Positions 20,257 to 26,778 of a stretch of DNA of 54,237 bases are shown in pieces. Origin of the DNA: a virus; the IMG/VR virus record IMGVR_UViG_3300049830_000086, positions 1-54,237 of that record; one strand, written 5' to 3'. The notes under the pieces were generated by a model. It worked only from the letters and a program-made list of their open reading frames with translations, was not told the DNA's origin and ran no database searches. Position 1 is the first letter of the stretch. Each line of letters begins with the position of its first letter. The translations under genes and the position numbers were made by a program.

Positions 20257-21546
20257 TCAACGTGTTACGATCGCAGTAAATCCATTGCCTCGTGCTTCAT
20301 ACATCTTTCTTTTTCCAGATACACGAGTGTTGAGAAAATGATCAATTCTTGCTTTAGGTACGGCAGGAAACGCAGTGTAAATGTCTTCCTTAGTTTTGAC
20401 AACGGCTTCTTTGAGGAGGAAATCCTTTATAGCGGTATCTACACGATTGCCTTTTCCTTTACCACAACCTTTTCCTGTTAGCTTGGCATTCCAAGTCGAT
20501 ACTGGTGGTCGGTAGGTTGGGTCCGACTGTTGTATACAGGTTACCATCTTGTCCAACTCCATAGTCATATTGATGACTTGTTCCTTGAACCCGGCTGTTT
20601 GCTCTGTCAAAAACTTTTGTTTTAACTCAGCAATTCTCTTTTCTTCATCTTGTATTTTTTGCCATTGTGTGGCAGCTTCAGGTGTCATAAATCGTTTAGG
20701 TATAAATATGTAAGGTTTATAGTTTAGTGTGCGTCGTAAGCTTAAGTCATCCCATTTTACGTGCACGTATCTGTCTTCGTCGATAGTGATAGGATTAAAA
20801 AGCTCTATGCGGTCTTCAAATCTGTTACTTAATAAATCAGTATCAGATAGCATTTTATTGAAGACTTCAGAATCGTTAGTGCCAAATAACCAACACCATT
20901 TAAGTTTATCTCTAGGATCTGAGATCATCCAATGACGGTAGTATTGTTTTTCTACAATCATATCTGTCAGCGGGTAAGCTTCTGCAATAGATGCTCCGGC
21001 GCGATACGCACCTAAGTTTCGGCAACATTGATTAAAATTTACTCGAACTAGCAGATCGAACTCTGGAAATTTATCGCGATAGAGTTTAACTGTTTTTGAC
21101 GATGGGGCTCCGTAAGGATCAGAGACTACCAATCCTTTTGAGTATTTAGCGCTAATGTCGTTAAGAACGTAGTCCGCTGAGTTATCTCCACGTTTAATAT
21201 GTAGAGGGTAACTTTTGTCTTTTGCAATGTTAATTGCTCTAACTTTTAATGTTTCGGCAGCATCAAGATCATATTCGATAGCAATTATCTCTGTAGACAG
21301 CTCAGGATGATGCTCAAACAGTCTCATAGCTTGCAGAGGTGTACCAAGTATCTCCTCGACAGTACCATTGTTATGTTTGATCACATTGTAACCACATCCT
21401 GCATTGAGCTCACATAACGTGTACTCTTTTGTTTGCATAGCATGGATATGAGACAAGATAATCTGCGGGTACTCTTTTATTTTATCAAGTGTCGATAAGC
21501 TAGTTTTACTAAATGATAACAGCTTATCTTTTTCATGTTCATGCAT
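20257..21546 (-). CDS. Putative TcmP-like or SAM-binding protein
   Basis: The start is at ATG 21546 (MHEHEKDKLLSFSKTS). The 429 residues have a Rossmann-like N-terminal half: LNAGCGYNV (glycine loop), TEIIAIEYDLDAAETLKVRAI, LHIKRGDNS and GLVVSDPYGAPSS. This is the order of a class I methyltransferase or three-Cys-motif partner (TcmP) protein. The C-terminal 120 residues are coiled and basic and may bind nucleic acid. The actual activity is not clear. Confidence 0.6.
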   Translation of the reverse strand: MHEHEKDKLLSFSKTSLSTLDKIKEYPQIILSHIHAMQTKEYTLCELNAGCGYNVIKHNNGTVEEILGTPLQAMRLFEHHPELSTEIIAIEYDLDAAETLKVRAINIAKDKSYPLHIKRGDNSADYVLNDISAKYSKGLVVSDPYGAPSSKTVKLYRDKFPEFDLLVRVNFNQCCRNLGAYRAGASIAEAYPLTDMIVEKQYYRHWMISDPRDKLKWCWLFGTNDSEVFNKMLSDTDLLSNRFEDRIELFNPITIDEDRYVHVKWDDLSLRRTLNYKPYIFIPKRFMTPEAATQWQKIQDEEKRIAELKQKFLTEQTAGFKEQVINMTMELDKMVTCIQQSDPTYRPPVSTWNAKLTGKGCGKGKGNRVDTAIKDFLLKEAVVKTKEDIYTAFPAVPKARIDHFLNTRVSGKRKMYEARGNGFTAIVTR

Positions 21547-21550
21547 AAAT

Positions 21551-21624
21551 TGGAGCGGATAGCGGGAATCGAACCCGCTCAGTGACATTGGAAGAGTCAC
21601 AGGCTACCATTACATCACATCCGC
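21551..21624 (-). tRNA. tRNA-Gly(TCC)
   Basis: Acceptor GCGGATG/TATCCGC, D-arm TGATGTAATGGTAGC, anticodon loop CTTCCAA (TCC) closed by TGAC/GTCA, T-loop TTCGATT, discriminator T, CCA. The next 80 bases upstream (21625-21706) contain nothing recognised. Confidence 0.91.
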
Positions 21625-21706
21625 GTTGGCGTAGTCTCTCCCACGGTCACACACTCGGGCCGGTGTTAACAATTCCTCCCAAGTAACGCTTGTGTACGCG
21701 CTAGAT

Positions 21707-22054
21707 TCAGTTGAACTTGAATGGATTATCTGGAGTTGCTTTAGTTGAGCTCTTAGGCTCTTTGAACTTAAAGGCAACCTCAGGTTTATCTGGGTGCTGG
21801 TCAATTTTCATTTTGACCTCCATCAATTTCATTATCAGCCAAAAGCCTTCGATACCAAAAGCGTTAGATTGTGGTCTTACGATGTATCTGGCGATAGCTT
21901 CTTTCATGCCTTGGTATTTTTCTTTGACACTAAGGCCCATGAGTTTCTTGAAGCCTTCTCGGTCTTCATCCGTAATATTTGCTTTGAGTGATCCTGGATT
22001 AGGTTGTGACATTACTTCAAGGATCATGTCAATAGACTGTAGTTCTTCGTCCAT
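21707..22054 (-). CDS. Unknown 115-residue protein
   Basis: Helical, with acidic N-terminus (MDEELQSIDMILEVM) and a helix AIARYIVRPQSNAFGIEGFWLIMKLMEVKM; the C-terminus is Lys/Pro-rich and probably disordered (KFKEPKSSTKATPDNPFKFN). The upstream leader is A-rich without Shine-Dalgarno. Function unknown. Confidence 0.7.
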   Translation of the reverse strand: MDEELQSIDMILEVMSQPNPGSLKANITDEDREGFKKLMGLSVKEKYQGMKEAIARYIVRPQSNAFGIEGFWLIMKLMEVKMKIDQHPDKPEVAFKFKEPKSSTKATPDNPFKFN

Positions 22055-22068
22055 AGTTTTTGTTTTGT

Positions 22069-22143
22069 TGGTGCAGAATAGAGGGATCGAACCTCTGACC
22101 TACTCCGTGTCAGGGAGTCGCTCTACCGCTGAGCTAATTCTGC
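22069..22143 (-). tRNA. tRNA-Val(GAC)
   Basis: Acceptor GCAGAAT/ATTCTGC, D-arm GCTCAGCGGTAGAGC, anticodon stem ACTCC/GGAGT with loop CTGACAC (GAC), T-loop TTCGATC, discriminator A, CCA. Confidence 0.94.
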
Positions 22144-22145
22144 AA

Positions 22146-22229
22146 TGGTGCGCGCAGCTGGAGTCGAACCAGCGAACCCGAAGGAGCAGATTTACAGTCT
22201 GCCTGTTTTGACCACTTACCTATACGCGC
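22146..22229 (-). tRNA. tRNA-Tyr(GTA)
   Basis: Acceptor GCGCGTA/TGCGCGC, anticodon stem GCAGA/TCTGC with loop CTGTAAA (GTA), long variable arm as in bacterial tRNA-Tyr, T-loop TTCGACT, discriminator A, CCA. Confidence 0.94.
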
Positions 22230-22235
22230 ATTAAG

Positions 22236-22487
22236 TTATTCTGGATCTAATCTACGTTCCTGGTGCTCAGATAATTTGGCAACAGGTTTGTCGTTGTGTA
22301 TGTCAGGGTAGATCTCGTATTCCACTGACAAAGGACCATAAAGCTGGTAGTCCGGCTTATCTTTAGGAGTAGTTATCAAAGCACCTTCGCCAACGACTTG
22401 TACATTAAGCCGCTGCATAACGTGTTCTTTTACTATCCTATCGATCTCTTCTGAGCTAACCCTGATTTTGCTTGATAAAGGGTTCAT
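22236..22487 (-). CDS. Small tagged protein, paralogue 1 of a tandem trio
   Basis: An 83-residue protein with an IRVSSEEIDRIVKEHVMQRLNV helix, then strands (YGPLSVEYEIYP), ending HQERRLDPE. The same start pattern ([IF]-x-[LVT]-[ST]-x-x-E-[IV] followed by a helix ending K/R-x-N/G-V/L) and the terminal tag occur in the next two genes. The trio appears to be a diverged tandem duplication. Function unknown. Confidence 0.72.
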   Translation of the reverse strand: MNPLSSKIRVSSEEIDRIVKEHVMQRLNVQVVGEGALITTPKDKPDYQLYGPLSVEYEIYPDIHNDKPVAKLSEHQERRLDPE

Positions 22488-22717
22488 AGTGATGGATCCA
22501 TTCTTCTTGTCGATTCGTCTGGATGTGTTGATGGAGAAGCATTGCCTCCCTTAGGTTTAACTGAGAATACAAGGCTTATGGCCCCATAATTGTTATACTC
22601 AGTCTCTCCAAAACGATGCTTAGTAACAGTTATGTCAGTAACATCAACATTAAACTTAGTTTGTACAATCGATTTGAGAGTCTCAGTTATTTCTTTTTCG
22701 CTTAGTCGTATCTCCAT
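22484..22717 (-). CDS. Small tagged protein, paralogue 2
   Basis: The start is at ATG 22717 (MEIRLSEKEITETLKSIVQT), chosen because it directly follows the stop of the upstream gene and matches the paralogues; a longer in-frame extension would overlap that gene throughout. The 77 residues have the helix-strand layout with YNNYGAISLVFSV, ending STRRMDPSL. Unknown function. Confidence 0.72.
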   Translation of the reverse strand: MEIRLSEKEITETLKSIVQTKFNVDVTDITVTKHRFGETEYNNYGAISLVFSVKPKGGNASPSTHPDESTRRMDPSL

Positions 22718-22718
22718 A

Positions 22719-22976
22719 TTAGAGGGTTGGGTCGATTCTACGATCCTGGTTGACGGCGTTACTGACAGCGTTGGTCTCCACAACACTCGTCGGTTCAGTG
22801 TTAGGGGGAATAACAGCTTCCTGTATATCCACTCTGGTAGAACTGGTCTGAGAGTCTTTATCATTGTAGTCTTGAAAACTGATAGACATCTTTCCAGCTT
22901 GCTGTAACCCATATCGTTCTTTGATATATCGACCGAGAATGCTAAGGACTTCATTGTTCGTAAATATGATTTTCAT
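22719..22976 (-). CDS. Small tagged protein, paralogue 3
   Basis: An 85-residue protein: MKIIFTNNEVLSILGRYIKERYGL, strand KMSISFQDYN, then a Thr/Ser/Val-rich linker and terminal DRRIDPTL. Homologous in layout to the two following genes. Its start overlaps the end of the CxCC gene. Function unknown. Confidence 0.7.
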   Translation of the reverse strand: MKIIFTNNEVLSILGRYIKERYGLQQAGKMSISFQDYNDKDSQTSSTRVDIQEAVIPPNTEPTSVVETNAVSNAVNQDRRIDPTL

Positions 22977-23118
22977 TTTTCTTGTCCTCGGCTTTTAGTC
23001 TGTGTCGAGTAAGACGATTGAGTTTTTGTTTATCCTTGCCTGTGAACTTATTGCAGCATGAGCACTTTAAGCCACCGGGTACGATAAAGCTATGTTGTGT
23101 TGATTTGAATAAGTCCAT
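22951..23118 (-). CDS. Small basic Cys-containing protein
   Basis: The start is at ATG 23118 (MDLFKSTQHSFIVPGG); an upstream extension would be tRNA-Leu(CAA). The 55 residues contain LKCSCCNKFTG and a Lys/Arg-rich tail, consistent with a nucleic-acid-binding or zinc-binding peptide. Its end overlaps the start of the next gene by 26 bases. Confidence 0.6.
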   Translation of the reverse strand: MDLFKSTQHSFIVPGGLKCSCCNKFTGKDKQKLNRLTRHRLKAEDKKNENHIYEQ

Positions 23119-23124
23119 AAAGGT

Positions 23125-23208
23125 TGGTGCGACTAACTGGACTTGAACCAGTAAGGTATTACCCAGAAGTTTTTGAGACTTCCGCGTCTGCCATTCCGCC
23201 ATAGTCGC
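23125..23208 (-). tRNA. tRNA-Leu(CAA)
   Basis: Acceptor GCGACTA/TTAGTCGC region, anticodon stem GAAGT/ACTTC with loop CTCAAAA (CAA), long variable arm, T-loop TTCAAGT, discriminator A, CCA. Confidence 0.93.
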
Positions 23209-23217
23209 GATTGAGAT

Positions 23218-23301
23218 TGGTGCTACTAAGAGGACTTGAACCTCTACGTCTTACGACACAAGTCTCTCAAACTTGCGCGGCTGCCATTACGCCATAGTAG
23301 C
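23218..23301 (-). tRNA. tRNA-Leu(GAG)
   Basis: Acceptor GCTACTA/TAGTAGC, anticodon stem CAAGT/ACTTG with loop TTGAGAG (GAG), long variable arm, T-loop TTCAAGT, discriminator A, CCA. Confidence 0.93.
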
Positions 23302-23303
23302 AT

Positions 23304-23377
23304 TGGTGCGCTCACAGAGAATCGAACTCTGGTCAATCGCTTAAAAGGCGGTTGCTTTACCACTAAGCTATAAGCGC
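23304..23377 (-). tRNA. tRNA-Lys(TTT)
   Basis: Acceptor GCGCTTA/TGAGCGC, D-arm GCTTAGTGGTAAAGC, anticodon loop CTTTTAA (TTT), T-loop TTCGATT, discriminator A, CCA. Its first 15 bases overlap the 3' end of the HNH gene 23363-23794. Confidence 0.92.
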
Positions 23378-23794
23378 TTTATATGTAGGTTTACGCGAGC
23401 ACGTGCGAACTCTGTGACAGTTAGCGCATACTATCTCGCATTTTCTTATTTCAGCTTTCAATGTGCCAATTGGGTAACCTAGATTTACTAAATGAGAAAT
23501 ATTACCAAGTTTTTTACCTTTAACATGGTCAAACTCCAAACAAACTAATCTATCTTCTGGGCAGTCATTACACTTCTTTTTGTATAAAAACTTTAGCATG
23601 AACCTGCGATTGAAAGCTCTCGTTAATAGCTTTCGTTGTTTTACAGCATTCTTATGCTTTACCTTATTGTTACTGTAGTACTCTTTACTTTTTTCTTTGT
23701 TGCACTTTTTACAATAAGGTTGTAATTTTCCTTTACCTTTAGAATTGAACATAGACTCGTCTAAGTCTTCGTCACAGCAATTGCAATGTTTCAT
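23363..23794 (-). CDS. HNH endonuclease
   Basis: A 143-residue protein with an N-terminal zinc finger (CNCCDEDLDESMF...YCKKCNKEKSKEYY) and an HNH core (CNDCPEDRLVCLEFDHVKGKKLGNIS...CEIVCANCHRVRT). The stop codon lies within tRNA-Lys(TTT). It has its own promoter with the ATG 6 nt after the -10. A likely homing endonuclease lodged between tRNA-Ala and tRNA-Lys. Confidence 0.88.
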   Translation of the reverse strand: MKHCNCCDEDLDESMFNSKGKGKLQPYCKKCNKEKSKEYYSNNKVKHKNAVKQRKLLTRAFNRRFMLKFLYKKKCNDCPEDRLVCLEFDHVKGKKLGNISHLVNLGYPIGTLKAEIRKCEIVCANCHRVRTCSRKPTYKALIA

Positions 23795-23800
23795 GTTATG

Positions 23801-23829
23801 ATTGTAATTGCCTTTTAACTTATAGTCAA
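23801..23829 (-). promoter_or_regulatory. Promoter giving a leaderless HNH mRNA
   Basis: TTGACT (23824-23829), 17-nt spacer, TACAAT (23801-23806), 6 nt to ATG 23794. Confidence 0.67.
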
Positions 23830-23841
23830 CTTAAAAGTCAT

Positions 23842-23916
23842 TGGTGGAGCTGCGGGGAATCGAACCCCGATTTCCAGCGTGCAAAGCTGGCGTACTACCG
23901 TTATACAGACAACCCC
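23842..23916 (-). tRNA. tRNA-Ala(TGC)
   Basis: Acceptor GGGGTTG/CAGCTCC with G3-U70, the alanine identity pair; anticodon stem CCAGC/GCTGG with loop TTTGCAC (TGC), T-loop TTCGATT, discriminator A, CCA. It could be a substrate of the AlaRS-like protein at 517. Confidence 0.94.
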
Positions 23917-23918
23917 AC

Positions 23919-24377
23919 TTATAAATCTGGATCGAGCCGTCTAGGCTCTTCTTCTTTTTTACCGAACTTACCAACCCCAGATAGGTTAGCCAAGAACTCT
24001 AAGATAGCCTGTGCCATCTCAGACTCACTAGGACAATGCATATAGCCTTTGTCTTTGAAAGGATGCGGGTTCTTCTTAGCATACTCCTGCTTAAACTTAA
24101 CCATGAAGTCTGCCAATTCATCCCGCTTAGATACTATAGCTGTAAAGTCATATGGATGCTCAGGTATATCTGCTACCTTCGTCACTAAACCCAAAGACTT
24201 ACAACCAGGTGCGATCTTCATCAACCATAGACCCTCGCTTAGTTTCATTCTATCTGCGAGGAACTGACCTTCTAGCTCTTGTGCGATACCATTACCACCC
24301 CTTACACGCACACCACTAGCCTTGTCAGTTACAGCTATGTGATACTCGCCACCTTTTCTGTAATAGAGGGTAGGCAT
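23919..24377 (-). CDS. Unknown protein with RRLDPDL tag
   Basis: A 152-residue protein starting MPTLYYRKGGEYHIAVTDKASGVRVRGG, with several strands and a helical C-terminal half (ELADFMVKFKQEYAKKN). It ends EEEPRRLDPDL, a full match to the recurrent C-terminal peptide. It overlaps the start of the upstream gene's stop region by one base. Function unknown. Confidence 0.73.
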   Translation of the reverse strand: MPTLYYRKGGEYHIAVTDKASGVRVRGGNGIAQELEGQFLADRMKLSEGLWLMKIAPGCKSLGLVTKVADIPEHPYDFTAIVSKRDELADFMVKFKQEYAKKNPHPFKDKGYMHCPSESEMAQAILEFLANLSGVGKFGKKEEEPRRLDPDL

Positions 24378-24691
24378 TAGTTTGTCTCGGTTATAGGTGT
24401 AACACGGTAGATGCTGTTTTCAGTATGTAGCAGGTTACCCTCAATTCTTTTGACATAGGAGGTATGGAACAGCCCTGGAGTCATCACACCGTTTCTATTA
24501 GTGCGCATCATGACCAGAGGCTTATCCAGCTCTACATCGTTCTCCAATACACCGATAGCCCAATAATCAATGGGAAGACTGACCGGTCCATTATCTTGAC
24601 CAGCTACATAGCCTTTTCGATCAGGTGTGGGAGCAGCCGGGTTATGCACCGGGCTTAGCTTCTCGATTTTTATTTGAATACCTTTTTTCAT
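24377..24691 (-). CDS. Unknown 104-residue protein
   Basis: The start is at ATG 24691 (MKKGIQIKIEKLSPVHN); upstream is the permuted tRNA cluster. Mainly beta-stranded (WAIGVLENDVELDKPLVMMRT), ending in SIYRVTPITETN. It is coupled by one-base overlap to the tagged protein that follows. No family recognised. Confidence 0.68.
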   Translation of the reverse strand: MKKGIQIKIEKLSPVHNPAAPTPDRKGYVAGQDNGPVSLPIDYWAIGVLENDVELDKPLVMMRTNRNGVMTPGLFHTSYVKRIEGNLLHTENSIYRVTPITETN

Positions 24692-24702
24692 AGTAAGTTG
24701 TA

Positions 24703-24834
24703 TTGTGGGGAAAAACGTCACAAAGGTTTACGCGCTCTAGCCAATTGAGCTACCTGCCGATAGTCGGCAGGGAAGGGCTCGAACCTCCAACCTCGATCTC
24801 CATAAGATGAACTTTGTAACTTACACCACCACAA
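24703..24834 (-). other. Structured element enclosing a permuted tRNA (copy 3, cluster A)
   Basis: P1 TTGTGG/CCACAA, TGGTG, P2 GTTACAAAG/CTTTGTGAC, TTCATCTT, T-arm GGAGG-TTCGAGC-CCTTC (24772-24788), acceptor 3' CCTGCCG (24765-24771), 5-nt linker, acceptor 5' CGGCAGG (24753-24759), TA, D-arm GCTCAATTGGCTAGAGC (24734-24750), then P2', TTTTTCC and P1'. The acceptor matches 7/7, and the D- and T-arms are canonical. The anticodon stem is not evident. Confidence 0.7.
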
Positions 24835-24841
24835 AGTGAGC

Positions 24842-24930
24842 AGATAGGGAAAAGCGGACCAACGTTTGCCCCTTTCGGAGCTGGTTTCATTTGCAGTGAA
24901 GATGAACGTCGGGATCCTACACCACTATCT
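24842..24930 (-). other. Structured element, copy 4 (cluster B), tRNA part unclear
   Basis: P1 AGATAG/CTATCT, TGGTG, P2 CCGACG/CGTTGG, GTTCATCTT and CTTTTCC are all present. The interior has a GCTCC-GAAA-GGGGC hairpin where the permuted acceptor should be, and no TTCRA T-loop, so the tRNA portion is either heavily reduced or something else. Confidence 0.5.
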
Positions 24931-24939
24931 AAATTGAAC

Positions 24940-25042
24940 TGCAGGGAAAGTCGAAACAAGAATTGCGGATTTGAACCGCTAAGCCCGGGTTTTACGCCAG
25001 GTTCTTAACCAATAAGATGTATCTCATTTCTACGCCACTGCA
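24940..25042 (-). other. Structured element, copy 5 (cluster C), tRNA arms in normal order
   Basis: P1 TGCAG/CTGCA, TGGCG, a 9-bp P2 GAAATGAGA/TCTTGTTTC, ATACATCTT and ACTTTCC. The interior reads D-loop-like ATTGGTTAAGAACC, an 8-nt-loop stem CCTGG/CCGGG, then T-arm GCGG-TTCAAAT-CCGC, that is, normal order without an acceptor stem of its own; P2 may serve as the acceptor. Confidence 0.5.
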
Positions 25043-25056
25043 AAAGTGTTTGACGG

Positions 25057-25187
25057 GAAGAGGGGAAATCAGCAACGAAAAGTTTGTCACACGTCCTACC
25101 AACTATGTGACGAGGTTTTAACTATATCCTCTCGACTTACGCCGTTTAGCTTTCGCCAAAGATGAACTTCGTTTGCTTCGCCACTCA
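25057..25187 (-). other. Structured element, copy 6 (cluster D)
   Basis: TGGCG, P2 AACGAAG with CTTTTCGTT, GTTCATCTT and GATTTCC are present; P1 is weak (GAG/CTC). The interior has a D-arm-like GTCACATAGTTGGTAGGAC and a GAGG/CCTC pairing over an A/T loop, suggestive of permuted order, but no canonical T-loop. Confidence 0.45.
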
Positions 25188-25196
25188 AAATTGAAA

Positions 25197-25324
25197 GACA
25201 GGGAAAATTGAACTAACATTGTTTCTGTGCTACCATTACACTACCCCGGCATAAAGCCAGGGCTAGGATTCGAACCTAGACTAGTCTTTTGAACGAAGAT
25301 GAACGTCAATTCTACACCACTGTC
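25197..25324 (-). other. Structured element enclosing a permuted tRNA (copy 7, cluster E)
   Basis: P1 GACAG/CTGTC, TGGTG, P2 AATTGA/TCAATT, GTTCATCTT, T-arm CTAGG-TTCGAAT-CCTAG (25263-25279), acceptor 3' CCCTGGC (25256-25262), 5-nt linker, acceptor 5' GCCGGGG (25244-25250), TA, D-arm GTGTAATGGTAGCAC (25227-25241), P2', ATTTTCC, P1'. The acceptor is 7/7 including one G-U. Anticodon not readable. Confidence 0.7.
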
Positions 25325-25344
25325 AAAAATTCTAGTTCGTGTGG

Positions 25345-25600
25345 TACCGGATAATCGAACAATCCCCGGCTGTTTTAAGTACAGTAACTTGCTAGGTAAC
25401 CCTAGCGTGCTTTCGCACTCCAGTTATATTAGCTCAAAACCAAAACTACTGTGGACTGTACTGGCTGATTGCTCTTTAGTGCATATAGCCTAGCTCTGAG
25501 AGAACACTGGGACTCAGTTGATTAGCGACTGACCGGACCTAGGACCGGTGCTGCTACCTTAAGGTAGCTACCCTGTTTAACAGCTGTCTAACCTCCCTAA
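25345..25600 (-). other. Large structured non-coding RNA candidate upstream of the element cluster
   Basis: About 250 nt without ORF between the lipoprotein gene and the permuted tRNA cluster. It contains many short hairpins: GCTACC/GGTAGC (25553-25568), ACCGG/CCGGT (25532-25549), GCTAGG/CCTAGC (25391-25406), GTGC-GAAA-GCAC (25407-25418) and the long-range pair GTACAG/CTGTAC (25379-25384 with 25456-25461). Near its 3' end is a T-loop-like GTTCGATT and a CCGG/CCGG closure. It is not recognised as tmRNA, RNase P or group I intron. Confidence 0.45.
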
Positions 25601-25601
25601 A

Positions 25602-25925
25602 TTATTTGACCGGCACTAACTTGTAAGATACGCCATCCATCACTATGATAGCCTCATTGTAAGAGGATTTACCGGCTGTTACACTATGGTTGATGGTGCC
25701 TGTATTTGTGTCACCCGTACCAAAGTAGTAGATATAGTGGTAGTGTGTGTCTTGCACATTGTTGATCTTGATGCAATACAATGTCCGACCATCTGGCATA
25801 GTGCACATGACTGTAGGACATTGTGCACTAGCTTGATTTTGAGCGTTGATCTCTACCGGATCTCGCACACAGCCTGCAAGAATTAGTAGAGCAACGACGC
25901 TGAACAGTAATAAGTAATTTTTCAT
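25602..25925 (-). CDS. Small lipoprotein
   Basis: A 107-residue protein with an N-terminal signal MKNYLLLFSVVALLILAGC; the lipobox is LAGC, so Cys19 would be lipid-modified. The rest is beta-rich (TVMCTMPDGRTLYCIKINN; YNEAIIVMDGVSYKLVPV) with three further Cys. It is expected in the host envelope. The role is unknown; phage lipoproteins often block superinfection. Confidence 0.78.
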   Translation of the reverse strand: MKNYLLLFSVVALLILAGCVRDPVEINAQNQASAQCPTVMCTMPDGRTLYCIKINNVQDTHYHYIYYFGTGDTNTGTINHSVTAGKSSYNEAIIVMDGVSYKLVPVK

Positions 25926-25935
25926 TTTGTTAAGT

Positions 25936-26009
25936 TGGCAGGAGCAGCAGGAATCGAACCTGCACCAATTCTTTTGGAGAGAATCAGGCTACCATTACAC
26001 CATACTCCT
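25936..26009 (-). tRNA. tRNA-Trp(CCA)
   Basis: Acceptor AGGAGTA/TGCTCCT, D-arm GTGTAATGGTAGC, anticodon stem ATTCT/AGAAT with loop CTCCAAA (CCA), T-loop TTCGATT, discriminator G, CCA. Confidence 0.93.
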
Positions 26010-26015
26010 ATTTGA

Positions 26016-26432
26016 TTATTGAGCTTTCTTGGAAGGCTTGAAAACACATTCAGGGCAAGCTTTGATAGCCTCGCCAATCTGTTTGAACGTAGCCTTACCA
26101 TCGTCGTTATACTCGGCTAAGGTGAAATTCTCCTCACCCTTGTAACCGGCAGCTGTAATGGCTTTGAAAAATTTCTCTGAATAGGCCAGTTCACCAGATT
26201 CGCCACGCATACGCATATCAGCGATCGCAGCTTTGGATAGCGAGCCTTCACCACCTTCGTATAGGAAGGTACCTTCATAACCTTTTCCAGGCTTAACTTT
26301 GCGGATGTGATGTTGAATCAATCCTAAGCAGCAGAAGCTTTTGCCTTGGTTAGAGAGTTTACCTGTAGTCTGGCTATATTCACCAGAGGTTAGCATAGTA
26401 GTCCAGAGTTTTTGTTTAGCAGTTAGTGTCAT
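26016..26432 (-). CDS. Phage protein of the FCCLGL family
   Basis: A 138-residue protein with the recurring phage signature KQ-x-x-G-x-L-x-x-x-x-G-x-x-FCCLGL (here QTTGKLSNQGKSFCCLGL). After this come a Gly-rich beta region and a helix in which EYNDDGKATFKQIGEAI resembles the NDxxGxxFxxIA pattern of the same family. The function is unknown. It ends KKAQ without the recurrent tag. Confidence 0.75.
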   Translation of the reverse strand: MTLTAKQKLWTTMLTSGEYSQTTGKLSNQGKSFCCLGLIQHHIRKVKPGKGYEGTFLYEGGEGSLSKAAIADMRMRGESGELAYSEKFFKAITAAGYKGEENFTLAEYNDDGKATFKQIGEAIKACPECVFKPSKKAQ

Positions 26433-26446
26433 AAATTTAGATTAGT

Positions 26447-26778
26447 TTAAGGTTCGAAACCCTTAGCCCAGACAAAGAACACTTCATTAGAGAGCTTGTA
26501 AGCTAATACAGCTTTCTGTCTATAATGTTCTAAGGTTAAGCTAATGATCTGTTGTATTTGTTTAGCTGTGCACATGATACGAACAGGAATAACCTTCTCA
26601 GGCCTTGATACGTCCATTTACCTTTACCAGGTGAAAGGATAGTCAAGCCGCCTGTAATTTTCTGAACTCGCTTATCCCACTCTTTGTGGTGCTTAGTTCT
26701 TATCGGCGTTGTTTTGGGATAGCCGTATTGTGTCGGAACCAGTATCTCGTACAGGTTCTTCTGTTCTTGGTCGTTCAT
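26447..26778 (-). pseudogene. Frame-split phage protein
   Basis: The N-terminal frame (26536-26778) reads MNDQEQKNLYEILVPTQYG...RVQKITGGLTILSPGKGKW and then diverges. The continuation PEKVIPVRIMCTAKQIQQII...EVFFVWAKGFEP lies in a second frame (26447-26617). Phage proteins with the order GLT-x-L-x-P-x-KGxW ... E-x-x-IPVRI-x-C are contiguous, so the two frames look like one gene broken by an indel near 26612. Both frames remain open, and the second has its own ATG at 26617. It could also be two overlapping genes or a programmed shift. Confidence 0.6.

Noticed and set aside
24703-25324. CRISPR array
   Set aside because: The repeated blocks have variable spacing, pair with each other and enclose tRNA arms; there are no uniform repeats or spacers.
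24703-25324. Hammerhead-type ribozyme on the plus strand (GATGAA, GGAAA)
   Set aside because: The CTGATGA...GAAA core order is not present, and the tRNA arms place the RNA on the minus strand.
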